Source of the DNA: Leptolyngbya sp. BL0902
Lineage (GTDB): Bacteria; Cyanobacteriota; Cyanobacteriia; Phormidesmidales; Phormidesmidaceae
Reading direction: 5' to 3'
DNA length: 64,000 nt
NCBI RefSeq assembly: GCF_016403105.1
Contig: NZ_CP046155.1
Span: forward strand, 3,687,906-3,751,905
Positions within the stretch are counted from its first letter, which is position 1, and each line of letters opens with the position of its first letter. Positions 1 through 9,069 of this stretch are shown here, in pieces. The notes under the pieces were generated by a model. The model made no database searches. It was not told the origin of the DNA and saw nothing but the letters and a program-made list of their open reading frames with translations. The translations under genes and the position numbers were made by a program.

Positions 1-1738
1 CGTCCCCGCGTTCTAGGCCATCGCGCAGTTCTTGCACCAGGCTTTCGATGCGGCGGCGACGCTCACGGGCAAACTGCATCCCAAAATCCAGCGCTACCTC
101 CCGCAGCAGGCGTTCGGCCTGGAAGGTGAGGGCTTCGGCGCGATTGCGTTTTTCCACCCGTTCCCGCTGCAAACGGTCGGTTTCGGCAAATTCCTCCGCC
201 TCCTGGATCATCCGCTGCACTTCGCTTTCCTCCAGGTTGGCCGCGCCTTGCACCGTCAGGCTTTGCTCGCGCCCGGTGGTTTTGTCCATGGCCGACACCT
301 GCAAAATGCCGTTGGCATCAATATCAAAGGACACCAACACCTGGGGCACCCCACGGGGAGCCGGGGGAATGCCCATCAGCTTGAAGCGGCCTAGGGACTT
401 GTTATCCGCCCCCATTTCCCGCTCGCCCTGGAGGACGTGGACTTCCACGGAGGTTTGATTGTTCTCTGAGGTGGAGAAAATATCCGAACGCCGCACCGGA
501 ATGGTGGTGTTGCGGGGGATCACCTTTTTCATTACGCCGCCGATGGTCTCCAATCCCAGGGATAGGGAAGTTACATCCAGCAGCATGATGTCCTGCACCT
601 CCTGGGTGAGGATACCCGCCTGGATCGCCGCCCCCACCGCCACCGCCTCATCGGGGTTGACGTTTTGGCTGGGTTCTAGGCCAATCAGCGACCGAACTAG
701 GTCTTGGGCCATGGGCATCCGGCTACCGCCTCCCACCAGCACCACCTCGTCAATGTCGTTGGGCGACAGGTTGGCATCGCTGATGGCCTGCTTGAGGGGG
801 CCGCGCAAACGGCTGATCAAATCTCCGCACAGCCCCTCAAACTGGGAACGGCTGAGGCGGGTTTCGATGTGCTTGGGGCCGTCCTTGGTGGCGGTGATGA
901 AGGGCAGGCTAATTTCCGTCGTCGCCACGCCGGATAGTTCGATTTTGGCCTTTTCCGCCGCCTCGGTCAGCCGTTGCAGGGCTTGACGATCCTTCCGCAG
1001 ATCAATCCCCTCCTGCTCTAGGAACTCCTCCGCCAGCCAGGTGACGATTTTTTGGTCAAAGTCGGCCCCGCCCAGTTGGGTATCCCCAGCGGTGGATCGC
1101 ACCTCAAACACCCCGTCGCCCACATCCAAAATGGACACGTCGAAGGTGCCACCCCCCAGGTCAAATACCAGGATGGTTTGGTTGTAGGATTCATCGAACC
1201 CGTAGGCCAGAGCGGCGGCGGTGGGCTCGTTTAAAATTCGCTTCACATCCAGTCCGGCGATACGTCCGGCATTGCGGGTGGCTTGGCGCTGGGTGTCGTT
1301 AAAGTAGGCAGGCACCGTAATCACCGCCCCGGTGACGGGCTGGCCCAGGTAGCGGCTGGCCTCATCCGCCAGTTTCCGCAGCACCATGGCCGACAGTTCC
1401 TCCGGCGCAAAGTCTTTTTCCAGGCGAGGACAACGCACCTTCACATTGCCCACCTCGTCGCGGCGGATGGTATAGGGTACTCGCTTGGCGGCGTCATCCA
1501 GTTCCGCATACTTGCGGCCCATGTAGCGCTTGACGCCGTAGAACGTATTTTGAGGGTTCAGCACCGACTGCCGCCGCGCCAACTGCCCCACCAGACGCTC
1601 CCCTTCCTTGCTAAAGGCCACCACCGAAGGCGTGGTACGCATCCCTTCCGCGTTGGCAATCACCACGGGCTTGCCACCTTCCATGACAGAAACAACCGAG
1701 TTGGTGGTGCCTAGGTCGATGCCAACTACTTTTCCCAT
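1..1738 (-). CDS. dnaK: Hsp70 chaperone DnaK (DnaK1/DnaK3-type paralogue), 3' end outside window
   Basis: ATP-driven cytosolic chaperone. The frame is open from an ATG at 1738 to the window edge, giving 579 codons without a stop. It begins [14 protein letters not shown] (phosphate-1 loop), has the ATPase signature [12 protein letters not shown], then the substrate-binding domain with [10 protein letters not shown]. It is a different paralogue from the complete dnaK at 40031-41932: residues after about 80 carry the longer [14 protein letters not shown] segment, and the last visible part reads [12 protein letters not shown], which departs from DnaK2. Cyanobacteria usually hold two to four DnaKs, and this one looks like the DnaK1/DnaK3 group. 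The C-terminal lid and tail are missing, so the exact paralogue cannot be settled. No CIRCE operator was seen upstream. Its leader has a 15-bp tandem repeat. Confidence 0.95.
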   Translation of the reverse strand, partial: MGKVVGIDLGTTNSVVSVMEGGKPVVIANAEGMRTTPSVVAFSKEGERLVGQLARRQSVLNPQNTFYGVKRYMGRKYAELDDAAKRVPYTIRRDEVGNVKVRCPRLEKDFAPEELSAMVLRKLADEASRYLGQPVTGAVITVPAYFNDTQRQATRNAGRIAGLDVKRILNEPTAAALAYGFDESYNQTILVFDLGGGTFDVSILDVGDGVFEVRSTAGDTQLGGADFDQKIVTWLAEEFLEQEGIDLRKDRQALQRLTEAAEKAKIELSGVATTEISLPFITATKDGPKHIETRLSRSQFEGLCGDLISRLRGPLKQAISDANLSPNDIDEVVLVGGGSRMPMAQDLVRSLIGLEPSQNVNPDEAVAVGAAIQAGILTQEVQDIMLLDVTSLSLGLETIGGVMKKVIPRNTTIPVRRSDIFSTSENNQTSVEVHVLQGEREMGADNKSLGRFKLMGIPPAPRGVPQVLVSFDIDANGILQVSAMDKTTGREQSLTVQGAANLEESEVQRMIQEAEEFAETDRLQRERVEKRNRAEALTFQAERLLREVALDFGMQFARERRRRIESLVQELRDGLERGD

Positions 1739-1760
1739 TCCCTTTGGCGTCTCCTTCGTG

Positions 1761-1805
1761 GTCGGTCTGCGAGGTGTCAGTCTGCAATCGGTCAGTCTGC
1801 AAGGT
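1761..1805. repeat. Three 15-bp tandem repeats in the dnaK leader
   Basis: Three consecutive 15-bp units (1761-1775, 1776-1790, 1791-1805) share the core GTC(A/G)GTCTGC. They lie 23-67 bp upstream of the dnaK start codon at 1738. The unit length equals that of the coding repeats in gatD at 6011-6070. Confidence 0.75.
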
Positions 1806-2031
1806 GCTGCCAGACTAGCACCGCAAAGGCACGGCATCTGCTGCCTGACTTACATCTTTCTTAATGATAGTCTGCCATGACCTAGCCTCACATTTTATCG
1901 CTTGCCCCACGCATTCGCGCTTCCCGATGGGCCAAAGGCTATCCGCGCCCAGTCCTTGGGGCATTCCAGCCAATTTCCCCGCCAGGGACTCCCCAAGCGA
2001 TCATTATTTTGCTATGATCAGTCATCGACAC

Positions 2032-2113
2032 GCGGATGTGGCGGAATTGGTAGACGCGCTAGATTTAGGTTCTAGTTTCGCAAGAAGTGAAGGTTCAAGT
2101 CCTTTCATCCGCA
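2032..2113 (+). tRNA. trnL-UAG: tRNA-Leu (anticodon UAG)
   Basis: The acceptor arms GCGGATG (2032-2038) and CATCCGC (2106-2112) pair fully and are followed by discriminator A at 2113. The anticodon stem CTAGA/TCTAG encloses the loop TTTAGGT, so the anticodon is UAG and it reads CUN leucine codons. A long variable arm (class II tRNA) and the T-arm GTTCAAGTC are present. CCA is not encoded. There is no intron; the well-known cyanobacterial group I intron occurs in tRNA-Leu(UAA), not in this isoacceptor. Confidence 0.96.
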
Positions 2114-2338
2114 TGACTGAATACCTCATTGGCCCAAGGCGTGAGGCGTTCCAAGACTCGTGATGGGCTAGTCAGGCTGGCTTTGGATAAGGCTGCTGCA
2201 TTCTTTTAGCGATTGGGCCGTGGGCCAGTTCGGAGTATAAGAAGTCGTCTCTCCGGCTAGGTGGGAGAGATCGCAGCTTCTAGGGGCCATTTTGGCTAGG
2301 ATCAACAGCCGATGCTGGGGTAAACATAGCGCCCGAAC

Positions 2339-3643
2339 CTAGGGCCGCTGAATGGTGGTTTCCATCACCCGCCGTTTAGCGGCATCTATCCCAAACACTC
2401 GTACATAATGGCCCCGATGGTCGTTGAGGCAATCGGCAAGTTGGGCGAGGGCATCGGTAGGTGAAGTGGGGGCAATGGTGCGGCAGCTTTGCCAAGATCC
2501 GGTCTTAAATCGACGGGGCTCCACATACTCGACGCCGATGGCATGGCCTTGGCTGACGAGGGTTTGCACGTGCTGGGCCACGGTTGGATCGAGGGCAGGC
2601 TGTGATGCGAACTCCGTCGAACGATGCGCGTTGGCGGTGGGCTGGGATGGTTCGATGGGCACGGCTGGGGCATACCCATCGGTGGTGGGCTGGGGTTGAG
2701 GGATTGGACGAGGATCGGCGGGGGGCGCAACGGCGGCGGGTGCTGGCGGCGAAAAACGGTCTTGGGAAAGGACTTGGTTATACTCCCGCACGAGGCGCAT
2801 ATCCCGCAGGCGCTGCTGTTCCTTCACCATGAGGTTGCCCTGTTCGATCAGGTGGGGCAAGCTGAAGTTGGGTGGGCGAAAGGTGGGCGGCTGGGTCGTA
2901 TTCACCACCGAGGGGCCGACCTTGGCGATGCCCACCCGGTCGATGAAGGCTTCGATTTGCTCATCAAACAGGCGCGACCGCAGCGCCCCATAGAAATCCA
3001 CCGACTGATCTAAAAAGTGATCGACGAGGGTGGTCACATCCTGGGGTGAGAGGCCATCTTCAGAAAAAATGCCGCCCACGATGCCGATTTTGTCTTCGCG
3101 GCTGGGTTCCCAGTAGAACTTTTCCATCCGCCCATCTCGCACGAGGGGCGCGTAGAGGGTAGCGAAGTCGTTGCCCGTGACCACGATGGGTACCCGATGG
3201 AGGGGGGTGTCGTCGTAGCTGCCGGGAAGCTGCACGTTGGTGGGGTTATCGGCAATGTTCATCAGCGTGGCGTTCACAAGCTGGGTATTCACCGTATATT
3301 GCGTGCCCGCATCCACCCGGCCCGCCCCGGCATCGAGGTCGTTGATCATCAGCACGGCCATCTTGCCCCGCACCCGAATTAGCTCCGCCGCCTCCCGGTA
3401 GCGCAGCCGAATCAGACGGGCTGGATCGCCTGCGTCGGGGCTTTCTAGCTCCCCGGCTGAAATGTGAACCACCTCCACCCCCATGGCCTGGTAGACCAAT
3501 TCGCACTGGAAGGTTTTGCCCTCGCCCTTGCGCCCGTGGATGCCCAAAATCAACGGCACCTTCACCTTGGGCAGGTCGATAAAGTTTTTGGTGATGTGAA
3601 CCGCCAGCTTTTTCAGAAAACGGGGCGCAATATAAAAGGTCAT
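2339..3643 (-). CDS. rca: Rubisco activase with C-terminal small-subunit-like domain
   Basis: AAA+ ATPase that removes inhibitory sugar phosphates from Rubisco. The 434 aa contain Walker A GIHGRKGEGKT (about 34-44), Walker B VLMINDLDAG (97-106) and a conserved AAA+ core to about residue 295. A Pro/Ala-rich linker (about 297-345) follows, then about 85 residues resembling the Rubisco small subunit (IGVEYVEPRRFKTGSW, near 369-384). Cyanobacterial activases of this form use the small-subunit-like domain to bind Rubisco and enter carboxysomes. Rubisco genes are not in the window. The ATG at 3643 is followed directly by conserved sequence. The gene stands alone, divergent from the MOSC gene across about 50 bp. 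Confidence 0.95.
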   Translation of the reverse strand: MTFYIAPRFLKKLAVHITKNFIDLPKVKVPLILGIHGRKGEGKTFQCELVYQAMGVEVVHISAGELESPDAGDPARLIRLRYREAAELIRVRGKMAVLMINDLDAGAGRVDAGTQYTVNTQLVNATLMNIADNPTNVQLPGSYDDTPLHRVPIVVTGNDFATLYAPLVRDGRMEKFYWEPSREDKIGIVGGIFSEDGLSPQDVTTLVDHFLDQSVDFYGALRSRLFDEQIEAFIDRVGIAKVGPSVVNTTQPPTFRPPNFSLPHLIEQGNLMVKEQQRLRDMRLVREYNQVLSQDRFSPPAPAAVAPPADPRPIPQPQPTTDGYAPAVPIEPSQPTANAHRSTEFASQPALDPTVAQHVQTLVSQGHAIGVEYVEPRRFKTGSWQSCRTIAPTSPTDALAQLADCLNDHRGHYVRVFGIDAAKRRVMETTIQRP

Positions 3644-3696
3644 GGGGTCACAATCCGGCGAGGAGAAGCTATTTTGTACTCTACTACACCACCGAT

Positions 3697-4374
3697 ATGC
3701 CCATGACGCTACCCCCGATCACCCTCGTCAGCCTTCAGGTGGGCCAGCCCCAAACCTTGGGTCAAGCCGATGCCACCGACCCGATGGATCACCCTTGGAC
3801 GACGGGCTTTTTTAAGCAGCCTGTTTCTGGGCCAGTTTGGCTCGGTTCCACCCATTTAGAGGGCGATGGTCAAGCTGATTTGAAAAACCACGGTGGCGTC
3901 GATAAGGCGGTGCTGGCCTATAGTGCGGATCATTACGACCTCTGGAAGTTGCACCTAAACTTGCCCCACCTGCCCCCCGGAGCCTTTGGCGAAAATTTCA
4001 CCATCACGGGACAAACCGAAGCGGAGGTCTGTGTGGGAGATGTTTATGCCATCGGGGATGCCGTTGTGCAGGTGTCGCAGCCGCGCAAACCCTGCTGGAA
4101 GCTGGCCCGTCGCTGGCGCATCGCAGACCTGACCCAGCAGGTGTTAGCCAACGGTCGTACGGGCTGGTACTTTCGGGTGCTGCAAACCGGGCTGGTTGCT
4201 GCCGGACAAGCGGTGGCATTGCGGGAACGCCCCTGCCCCGAATGGCCCATCACCCGCGCCCACCAGGTCATGCACCACGATTTAAACGACAAAGCCGCCG
4301 CCCTAGCCCTAGCCGATTGTGCATTGCTATCCGACAACTGGCGCGACAAACTGCGGCAGCGCATCGGCGGGTAA
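3697..4374 (+). CDS. MOSC domain protein (YiiM-like)
   Basis: A 225-aa MOSC-fold protein of the YiiM type. Visible marks are the N-terminal beta region, DLKNHGGVDKAVLAY (about 67-81), the FGENFT motif (about 106-111), and the Cys-containing QPRKPCWKLARR that in MOSC proteins carries the molybdenum-cofactor-linked cysteine. The C-terminal 45 residues match the helical 3-alpha extension of YiiM. Family members reduce N-hydroxylated substrates such as 6-hydroxylaminopurine in E. coli; the substrate here is unknown. A second ATG two codons downstream (3703) is equally possible as start. Confidence 0.88.
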   Translation: MPMTLPPITLVSLQVGQPQTLGQADATDPMDHPWTTGFFKQPVSGPVWLGSTHLEGDGQADLKNHGGVDKAVLAYSADHYDLWKLHLNLPHLPPGAFGENFTITGQTEAEVCVGDVYAIGDAVVQVSQPRKPCWKLARRWRIADLTQQVLANGRTGWYFRVLQTGLVAAGQAVALRERPCPEWPITRAHQVMHHDLNDKAAALALADCALLSDNWRDKLRQRIGG

Positions 4375-4388
4375 ATCGTGACCCAGGG

Positions 4389-4640
4389 CTAGGTCATCGC
4401 AGGTTCTAGATCGCACACGGGGGCCGTCTGGCGCGAAATAATACGCAAATTATGGGGATAGCGCGGACGCGGATCGCCCTTGAGCCAAATGGGCGGCACC
4501 ATCGTGGCTTCATAGCCTTCAATTTCATACAAAATGCCGGGTTGTTCGACCAGCTCTACCACCGTGCCGGGTAGATACTCAAACATTTCATCCCAGTCAA
4601 TCGCAGAGAGATGATCCGTGGAAACGTTATCCATTGCCAT
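4389..4640 (-). CDS. Small conserved-looking hypothetical protein
   Basis: An 83-aa acidic soluble protein with no recognised domain. Its sequence (FEYLPGTVVELVEQPGILYEIEGYEA) alternates in a way typical of a small beta-barrel or SH3-like fold; that is inference. The start could be ATG 4640 or 4634, since a TTG further up (4661) is less likely. It is convergent with the MOSC gene, 14 bp apart, and lies downstream of another small gene on the same strand. Confidence 0.6.
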   Translation of the reverse strand: MAMDNVSTDHLSAIDWDEMFEYLPGTVVELVEQPGILYEIEGYEATMVPPIWLKGDPRPRYPHNLRIISRQTAPVCDLEPAMT

Positions 4641-4733
4641 CGGTGTTAGCCAATCCTTCAACTGTGAAACGATGTCGAACGGTGGGGTTATGCCAGACGA
4701 GCCCAGACAAGATCGCTAACGATGGGCGAATGC

Positions 4734-4973
4734 CTAGCACCAAAACTCACTGCGATCCAGCACCACTTCGCCATGGTTGGGTACCCACACCACCCAAGCA
4801 TGGCCCGCATCCCGGCACAGCAGCTTGGCTTCATCGGCGGCATAGGGGTTGGGCGTTTGCCGCAGTTTGACCCAGGTGTCGCGGGTATAGTTGAGCTGGC
4901 AGGTGGGGTAGTTCGGGGCGGCGATAGCCCCTGAACCCCAGGACGGCAAAGACTTGAGGACAGGGTTAGCCAT
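4734..4973 (-). CDS. Small hypothetical protein
   Basis: A 79-aa protein with an ATG at 4973. The sequence is not repetitive and has the amino-acid balance of a real protein (TCQLNYTRDTWVKLRQTPNP, ending DRSEFWC). It has no signal peptide or membrane helix and three cysteines. I recognise no family. It sits about 95 bp upstream of the other small gene at 4389-4640 on the same strand, so the two may be co-transcribed. Confidence 0.5.
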   Translation of the reverse strand: MANPVLKSLPSWGSGAIAAPNYPTCQLNYTRDTWVKLRQTPNPYAADEAKLLCRDAGHAWVVWVPNHGEVVLDRSEFWC

Positions 4974-5161
4974 AGGAAAAACTCACTTCGCTAAGGGGCA
5001 AGACAGCGGGTTCAGGGATCTCCCGGCACCTGTTACGCCTGAAGGTCAAGAAATCCTTTCTGTAGCTGATGATACAGAAATCTGGCTTTGTGAGCAAACG
5101 ATTACTTAAGTCATGACAAATTTCTTATCATTTTTCTAAAAACAACTTATCGGTACCAGCC

Positions 5162-5608
5162 ATGCTCTTCAAGCTTCTGATCATCCTCCACACCCTCGGC
5201 GCAACGGTGTGGGCAGGCGGACACCTGGTACTGGCGGCCACCGTGCTGCCCACCGCCCTCAAGCAAAACGACCCCAAACCCATCCATCAGTTTGAGGAAC
5301 ACTTCGAGAACTTTGGCCTCAGCGCCCTAGTGCTGCAAGTCGTCACCGGGCTGTGGATTACCTGGATTTACTTCCCCGGCTTCCAAACCTTTTGGGCCTT
5401 TGATTCGTTTTTGTCGGTCTATATTGGCATCAAATTGCTGCTGTTGCTGGGCACCCTCGCCCTCGCCCTCCACGCCCGCTTTTTCATCATCCCCAACCTA
5501 TCGGCGGATAACCTCAACTCCCTGGCGTTTCACATTTTGGGCGTCACCACCCTTGCCGTTCTCTTTGTGGTGCTGGGGGCTGGCATTCGCCTCGGTGGGC
5601 TGACCTAG
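5162..5608 (+). CDS. CopD-like four-helix membrane protein
   Basis: A 148-aa integral membrane protein with four predicted helices (about 3-27, 48-72, 85-105, 122-145). The opening HTLGATVWAGGHLVLA, with its paired histidines, resembles CopD-family and cytochrome-like membrane proteins in which histidines bind haem or copper. The ligand is not provable here. The preceding 120 bp are AT-rich (TTCTTATCATTTTTC) and likely hold its promoter. It is transcribed alone and is convergent with gatD. Confidence 0.75.
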   Translation: MLFKLLIILHTLGATVWAGGHLVLAATVLPTALKQNDPKPIHQFEEHFENFGLSALVLQVVTGLWITWIYFPGFQTFWAFDSFLSVYIGIKLLLLLGTLALALHARFFIIPNLSADNLNSLAFHILGVTTLAVLFVVLGAGIRLGGLT

Positions 5609-5668
5609 GCCCTAGGCATTGCCAAAAGGGACAGCGCTCAGCCGCCGCATCTCCAAAATAACGGTGGC

Positions 5669-6532
5669 CTAGTCCCTCGTTGGGCCATAGCGAGCGACGG
5701 CATAGGCGTGGGCTTCTAGTTCCTCAGTGTCGCTTAGGGGTGGCAGGGTGAGGGTGGGGTCTTGGTATTTGCGGCGCAGGGCAAGGCCGATGAGATAATC
5801 CGCAAAGTGAGGGTTTTTGGGCAGCAGCGAACCATGCATGTAGCTGCCAAAGACGTTTTTGTAGCGGGCACCTTCGTAGTCGGCAGCGGCATTATTGCCA
5901 AAGCCTGCGATGGTTTTGGCGAGGGGTTCTACACCTTCGCCCAAGAAGGTTTGGCCAGAGTGGTTTTCAAAGCCGACTAGGGTTTTGGGGATAGTGTGGG
6001 GTGCGCCAGTCCGGGAATCCGTTGTCCGGGCATCGGTCGTCTGGGAATTAGCCGTTTGGGGATCGGCGTAGAGGCTCTGAATGTCCTGGTACATGGCATC
6101 GGGAATTTCCGCCACTAGGTTGCCAATGCAGCGCTGTTTAACTTCGGTTCCGGGGGCTTTGGTGTTCACGTTGATGATCCCCAAACCGGGCGTTTCCTGG
6201 CCGTTGCCCATCAAAAAGGTGTTGCCCATCAGTTGATAGCCGCCGCACACGCCTAAAAACACCACCCCCGCCTCGGTATCGGCTTTGATGGTGTCAGCCT
6301 TGAGCTGATGGAAGTCTTCTACTACCGCCACTTGGTCGTTATCTTGGCCACCGCCCATAAAGTACAGGTCGGTTTGGCCCGGTTTGGGTCTATCGCCCAT
6401 GGTCAGGGGGGTAATCGTACAATCTATCCCCCGCCACTGGCAGCGCCGCCGCAGGACGATGAGGTTGCCCGTGTCGCCATAGAGGTTGAGGTGGTCGGGG
6501 TAGAGGTGGGTGAGGGTGAGGGAGTAGGGCAT
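5669..6532 (-). CDS. gatD: GatD-like glutamine amidotransferase subunit (MurT partner)
   Basis: Class I glutamine amidotransferase-like subunit that supplies ammonia to MurT, which amidates lipid II glutamate in Gram-positive bacteria. The 287 aa show YPDHLNLYGDTGN at the N-terminus, the nucleophile elbow FLGVCGGYQLMG (Cys96) and the histidine segment GSYMHGSLLP (His233). Residues 156-175 are an odd linker of four pentapeptides ending in T, encoded by 15-bp repeats (6011-6070). I chose ATG 6532 because the open frame above it is only a heptanucleotide repeat array; an upstream ATG at 6589 would translate that array. murT lies 49 bp upstream in the same direction. The target in a cyanobacterium is not established. 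Confidence 0.88.
   Translation of the reverse strand: MPYSLTLTHLYPDHLNLYGDTGNLIVLRRRCQWRGIDCTITPLTMGDRPKPGQTDLYFMGGGQDNDQVAVVEDFHQLKADTIKADTEAGVVFLGVCGGYQLMGNTFLMGNGQETPGLGIINVNTKAPGTEVKQRCIGNLVAEIPDAMYQDIQSLYADPQTANSQTTDARTTDSRTGAPHTIPKTLVGFENHSGQTFLGEGVEPLAKTIAGFGNNAAADYEGARYKNVFGSYMHGSLLPKNPHFADYLIGLALRRKYQDPTLTLPPLSDTEELEAHAYAVARYGPTRD
6011..6070. repeat. Four 15-bp tandem repeats inside gatD
   Basis: Four 15-bp units begin at 6011, 6026, 6041 and 6056. On the coding strand they encode ADPQT, ANSQT, TDART and TDSRT. The reading frame is kept because the unit is a multiple of three. It looks like a recent in-frame expansion in a surface loop. Confidence 0.85.
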
Positions 6533-6539
6533 GGGGGGA

Positions 6540-6581
6540 GTCGGGAATCGGGGGTCGGGAGTGGGGAATCGGGAGTCGGGA
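6540..6581. repeat. Heptanucleotide tandem array before gatD
   Basis: Six 7-bp units on the plus strand (GTCGGGA, ATCGGGG, GTCGGGA, GTGGGGA, ATCGGGA, GTCGGGA). On the gatD coding strand the array is C-rich and ends 7 bp before the ATG at 6532. Similar arrays precede the genes at 14134 and 53230. Confidence 0.88.
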
Positions 6582-7898
6582 TCAGACAATATCCAGGGTT
6601 TTGCCCATGAGTTTGCGAAATTCCAGCATGGCGGTGTAGGTGGGCATCACAAAAACGGTGTCGCCGGGGAGGGCGTGGGCGAAGGATTGATCGATGGCGT
6701 CCTGGATGGATTCCACGGTGGGGATGGTGGCGGGCGGTTGGTCGAGGGCGTACTTCAGCCGTACCCGCATATCCTTGGCGCGAATGCCGCTGCACAGCAC
6801 CCAGTCCAAATGGGCCTGGTTGAGGCGTTCCAGTTCGCTATCCCACAGCCAGGAGACATCTTTGCCGTCGGCGGTGTTGTCGTTGATGGCGAGGATGAGC
6901 TTGAGGGCGGGAATGTGGCGCAGCAACTCTAGGCTGAGGCTGAAGCTGGCGGGATTTTTCACCAGCAGCAGGCGATAGTGAACGGTTTTGTCGCCCACCT
7001 GACGGCTGAGAATTTCTCCTCGGCCAAAGGCGGGTTGGAAGGTCTGGAGTCCCTGAATGGCCAAGTCTGGGGGGAGCCCCATCAGGGTCGCCATCGTCAG
7101 CGCAGTGAGGGCGTTGTAGACATGGAAAAATCCAGGGGAGGCGGTGCGGGCCTGGGCAATCTCGATGGTCTGATCCGCGACGGTGCCGTGGATGGCGAAG
7201 TCTGTGGTGAGGTCTTCGTTGATGCGGATGTCGGTGGCCTCTAGCCCTGGGGTGCCGGGTTCGCGGTGGTGTAGCTTTCCTTCGTAGGGCAAAAAGCGGG
7301 CGTATTCCTCCGCCAGGGAGACAAAATAGGTGGGGTTGGGCAAACCCTGGGTGAGGCGGGAGGTGCGGGGATCGTCGCCGTTGACGACCACCTGGGCCTG
7401 GGGGCACTGGGCAATGCCGTCGCGGATCAGCTTTTCGGTGCGGTCAATTTCGCCGTAGGCATCGAGCTGATCGCGATAGAGGTTTGTTACCGCAATCACC
7501 TGGGGTTTGAGCAGGGCGGCGATGCGGGGCAGGGTGGCTTCTTCCACTTCCAAAATGGCATGGGTAAAATCCAGTCGTCCGAGGGCGTTGCTCTGTTTCA
7601 GCAACTCCGACAAAATGCCCTGGCTGAGGTTGGCCCCGGCTTTGTTCCGCAAAATTTTGATGCCATCCCCTTGGCTCACCATGGCATCGAGCATGGTTTG
7701 GGTGGTGGTTTTGCCGTTGGTGCCCGTAATCGCCACCACGGTAGGGATTTGCTGCACCAGCACCCCCAGGGCAAAGGGAAAATACTTACCGACGAGGTAG
7801 CCCGGTAAAGCCGTCCCCGATCCCCGCCCTGACAGCCGCAACACCACGGTCAGCACCTTGGCAAAGGCCACAATGGGAATCAGCAACAGTTGGTTCAT
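6582..7898 (-). CDS. murT: MurT-like Mur ligase (lipid II amidotransferase catalytic subunit)
   Basis: ATP-dependent Mur-ligase family protein, 438 aa. Features in order: a hydrophobic N-terminus, P-loop TGTNGKTTT (58-66), the middle domain with VVNGDD, and a C-terminal domain with INDNTADGKDVSWLWD, where MurT carries the aspartate that completes the GatD catalytic site. In Gram-positives MurT-GatD amidates D-glutamate of lipid II. The Cys4 zinc ribbon usual in the middle domain of Gram-positive MurT is absent: no cysteine pair follows the NGDDPRTSRL segment. ATG 7898 was chosen because longer frames run into the K+ channel gene and lack conserved sequence. It is probably co-transcribed with the channel gene upstream and gatD downstream. 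Confidence 0.9.
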   Translation of the reverse strand: MNQLLLIPIVAFAKVLTVVLRLSGRGSGTALPGYLVGKYFPFALGVLVQQIPTVVAITGTNGKTTTQTMLDAMVSQGDGIKILRNKAGANLSQGILSELLKQSNALGRLDFTHAILEVEEATLPRIAALLKPQVIAVTNLYRDQLDAYGEIDRTEKLIRDGIAQCPQAQVVVNGDDPRTSRLTQGLPNPTYFVSLAEEYARFLPYEGKLHHREPGTPGLEATDIRINEDLTTDFAIHGTVADQTIEIAQARTASPGFFHVYNALTALTMATLMGLPPDLAIQGLQTFQPAFGRGEILSRQVGDKTVHYRLLLVKNPASFSLSLELLRHIPALKLILAINDNTADGKDVSWLWDSELERLNQAHLDWVLCSGIRAKDMRVRLKYALDQPPATIPTVESIQDAIDQSFAHALPGDTVFVMPTYTAMLEFRKLMGKTLDIV

Positions 7899-8001
7899 GG
7901 CAGACCGCAGGGTACCGGGACTTCCCAACGACGGGGAATATTCTGTCCAAGGTACCGCAAAGGTATCCCCCCCGATCAGCCCATCCTGAAATGGAGAAGG
8001 G

Positions 8002-9069
8002 CTAAGCCTTGAGGGGGCTGAGGATGTGGCTGAGGCGGCGCAGTTGTTCGGTGGCTCCCATGCTGATGACCAAGTCCCCTGGGCAGAGCAGAGTATCGGC
8101 GCTGGGGCCAACGATCAGGTGATTATCGGCGCGGCGAATAGCCAAAATCAACGCCCCTGATTTCTTGCCCAGTTGGGCTTCGCCTAGGGTGCAGCCAATG
8201 ATGGGGCAGGTGGTGGGGGTGAGCAAAAATTCTTCTACATAAACGGTGCGGTCGGATCCGGTGAGAATGCCGTCGATGAAGTCTACCACCTGGGGCCGTA
8301 GGGCCGCCGCCGCCATGCGTTTGCCGCCGCTAATGTAGGGCGACACCACCACATCGGCCCCGCCCCGCTCCATTTTTTGGATGGCCTCTTCGCTGCTGGC
8401 GCGGGCAATGGTGCGAATGGTGGGGGCCAGGGTTTTGGCAGACAGCACGGTATACAGATTCTCGGCATCGGAGGGCAGGGCTGCCACCAGGCATCGCGCC
8501 CGCTCAATGCCCACTTGCAGCAGCACTTGGTCTTCGGTGGCGTCGCCTTGGAAAGTCATGTAGTCAAAACTTTGGGCCAGTTGAATCGAGGCATCGTCGG
8601 AATCCACCACAATGAAGGGCACCTTTTCCGCCGTAAATTCCAGGGCAATTTGCCGTCCAGTGCGCCCAAATCCGCAAATAATGTAGTGACCCGTAAGAGA
8701 TTCCATAAATTTCCGTCGTTTTTGTAAGCGCAGGCCCGCCTGCAAATGCCCCTGCACAATAGACTCTGTGAAGTTGTTGAGGATGTAGGCGATCACCCCC
8801 ACCCCCGCCAGCAGGAAGACCATCGTGAACAGCCGCCCCCGCGCCGTCAGTGGGTTAATTTCCCCAAAGCCCACCGTAGTGAGGGTAATCACCGACATAT
8901 AGATAGCGTCAATCCAGTCCCAGCCCTCCACATATTTGTACCAAAGCGCCCCTGTCAGCAAAATCAGCGCCAAGGCCACCCCCCCCCGCATCAAGTGACG
9001 GCGAGAGCGACGATAGTTTTCTTCGATGGCTCGTTCAGCGTAGCGAAACCGTTTCAGGCGATCAGCCAT
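8002..9069 (-). CDS. Two-helix K+ channel with RCK (TrkA-N/TrkA-C) domain
   Basis: A 355-aa inner-membrane potassium channel. TM1 spans about 29-46, the pore loop carries the selectivity filter TTVGFGE (64-70), and TM2 spans about 79-99. A cytoplasmic RCK domain begins with ICGFGRTGRQ (Rossmann nucleotide loop, about 131-140) and ends with a TrkA-C subdomain (about 265-350). The arrangement is that of MthK-type channels gated by a ligand at the RCK ring; which ligand is not visible. The conserved N-terminus supports ATG 9069. murT follows 103 bp downstream on the same strand. Confidence 0.93.
   Translation of the reverse strand: MADRLKRFRYAERAIEENYRRSRRHLMRGGVALALILLTGALWYKYVEGWDWIDAIYMSVITLTTVGFGEINPLTARGRLFTMVFLLAGVGVIAYILNNFTESIVQGHLQAGLRLQKRRKFMESLTGHYIICGFGRTGRQIALEFTAEKVPFIVVDSDDASIQLAQSFDYMTFQGDATEDQVLLQVGIERARCLVAALPSDAENLYTVLSAKTLAPTIRTIARASSEEAIQKMERGGADVVVSPYISGGKRMAAAALRPQVVDFIDGILTGSDRTVYVEEFLLTPTTCPIIGCTLGEAQLGKKSGALILAIRRADNHLIVGPSADTLLCPGDLVISMGATEQLRRLSHILSPLKA

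Noticed and set aside
1739-2031. CIRCE-type heat-shock operator upstream of dnaK
   Set aside because: No TTAGCACTC-N9-GAGTGCTAA match in the leaders of either dnaK.
2032-2113. Group I intron in tRNA-Leu
   Set aside because: The gene is the UAG isoacceptor and is contiguous; the cyanobacterial intron belongs to the UAA isoacceptor.
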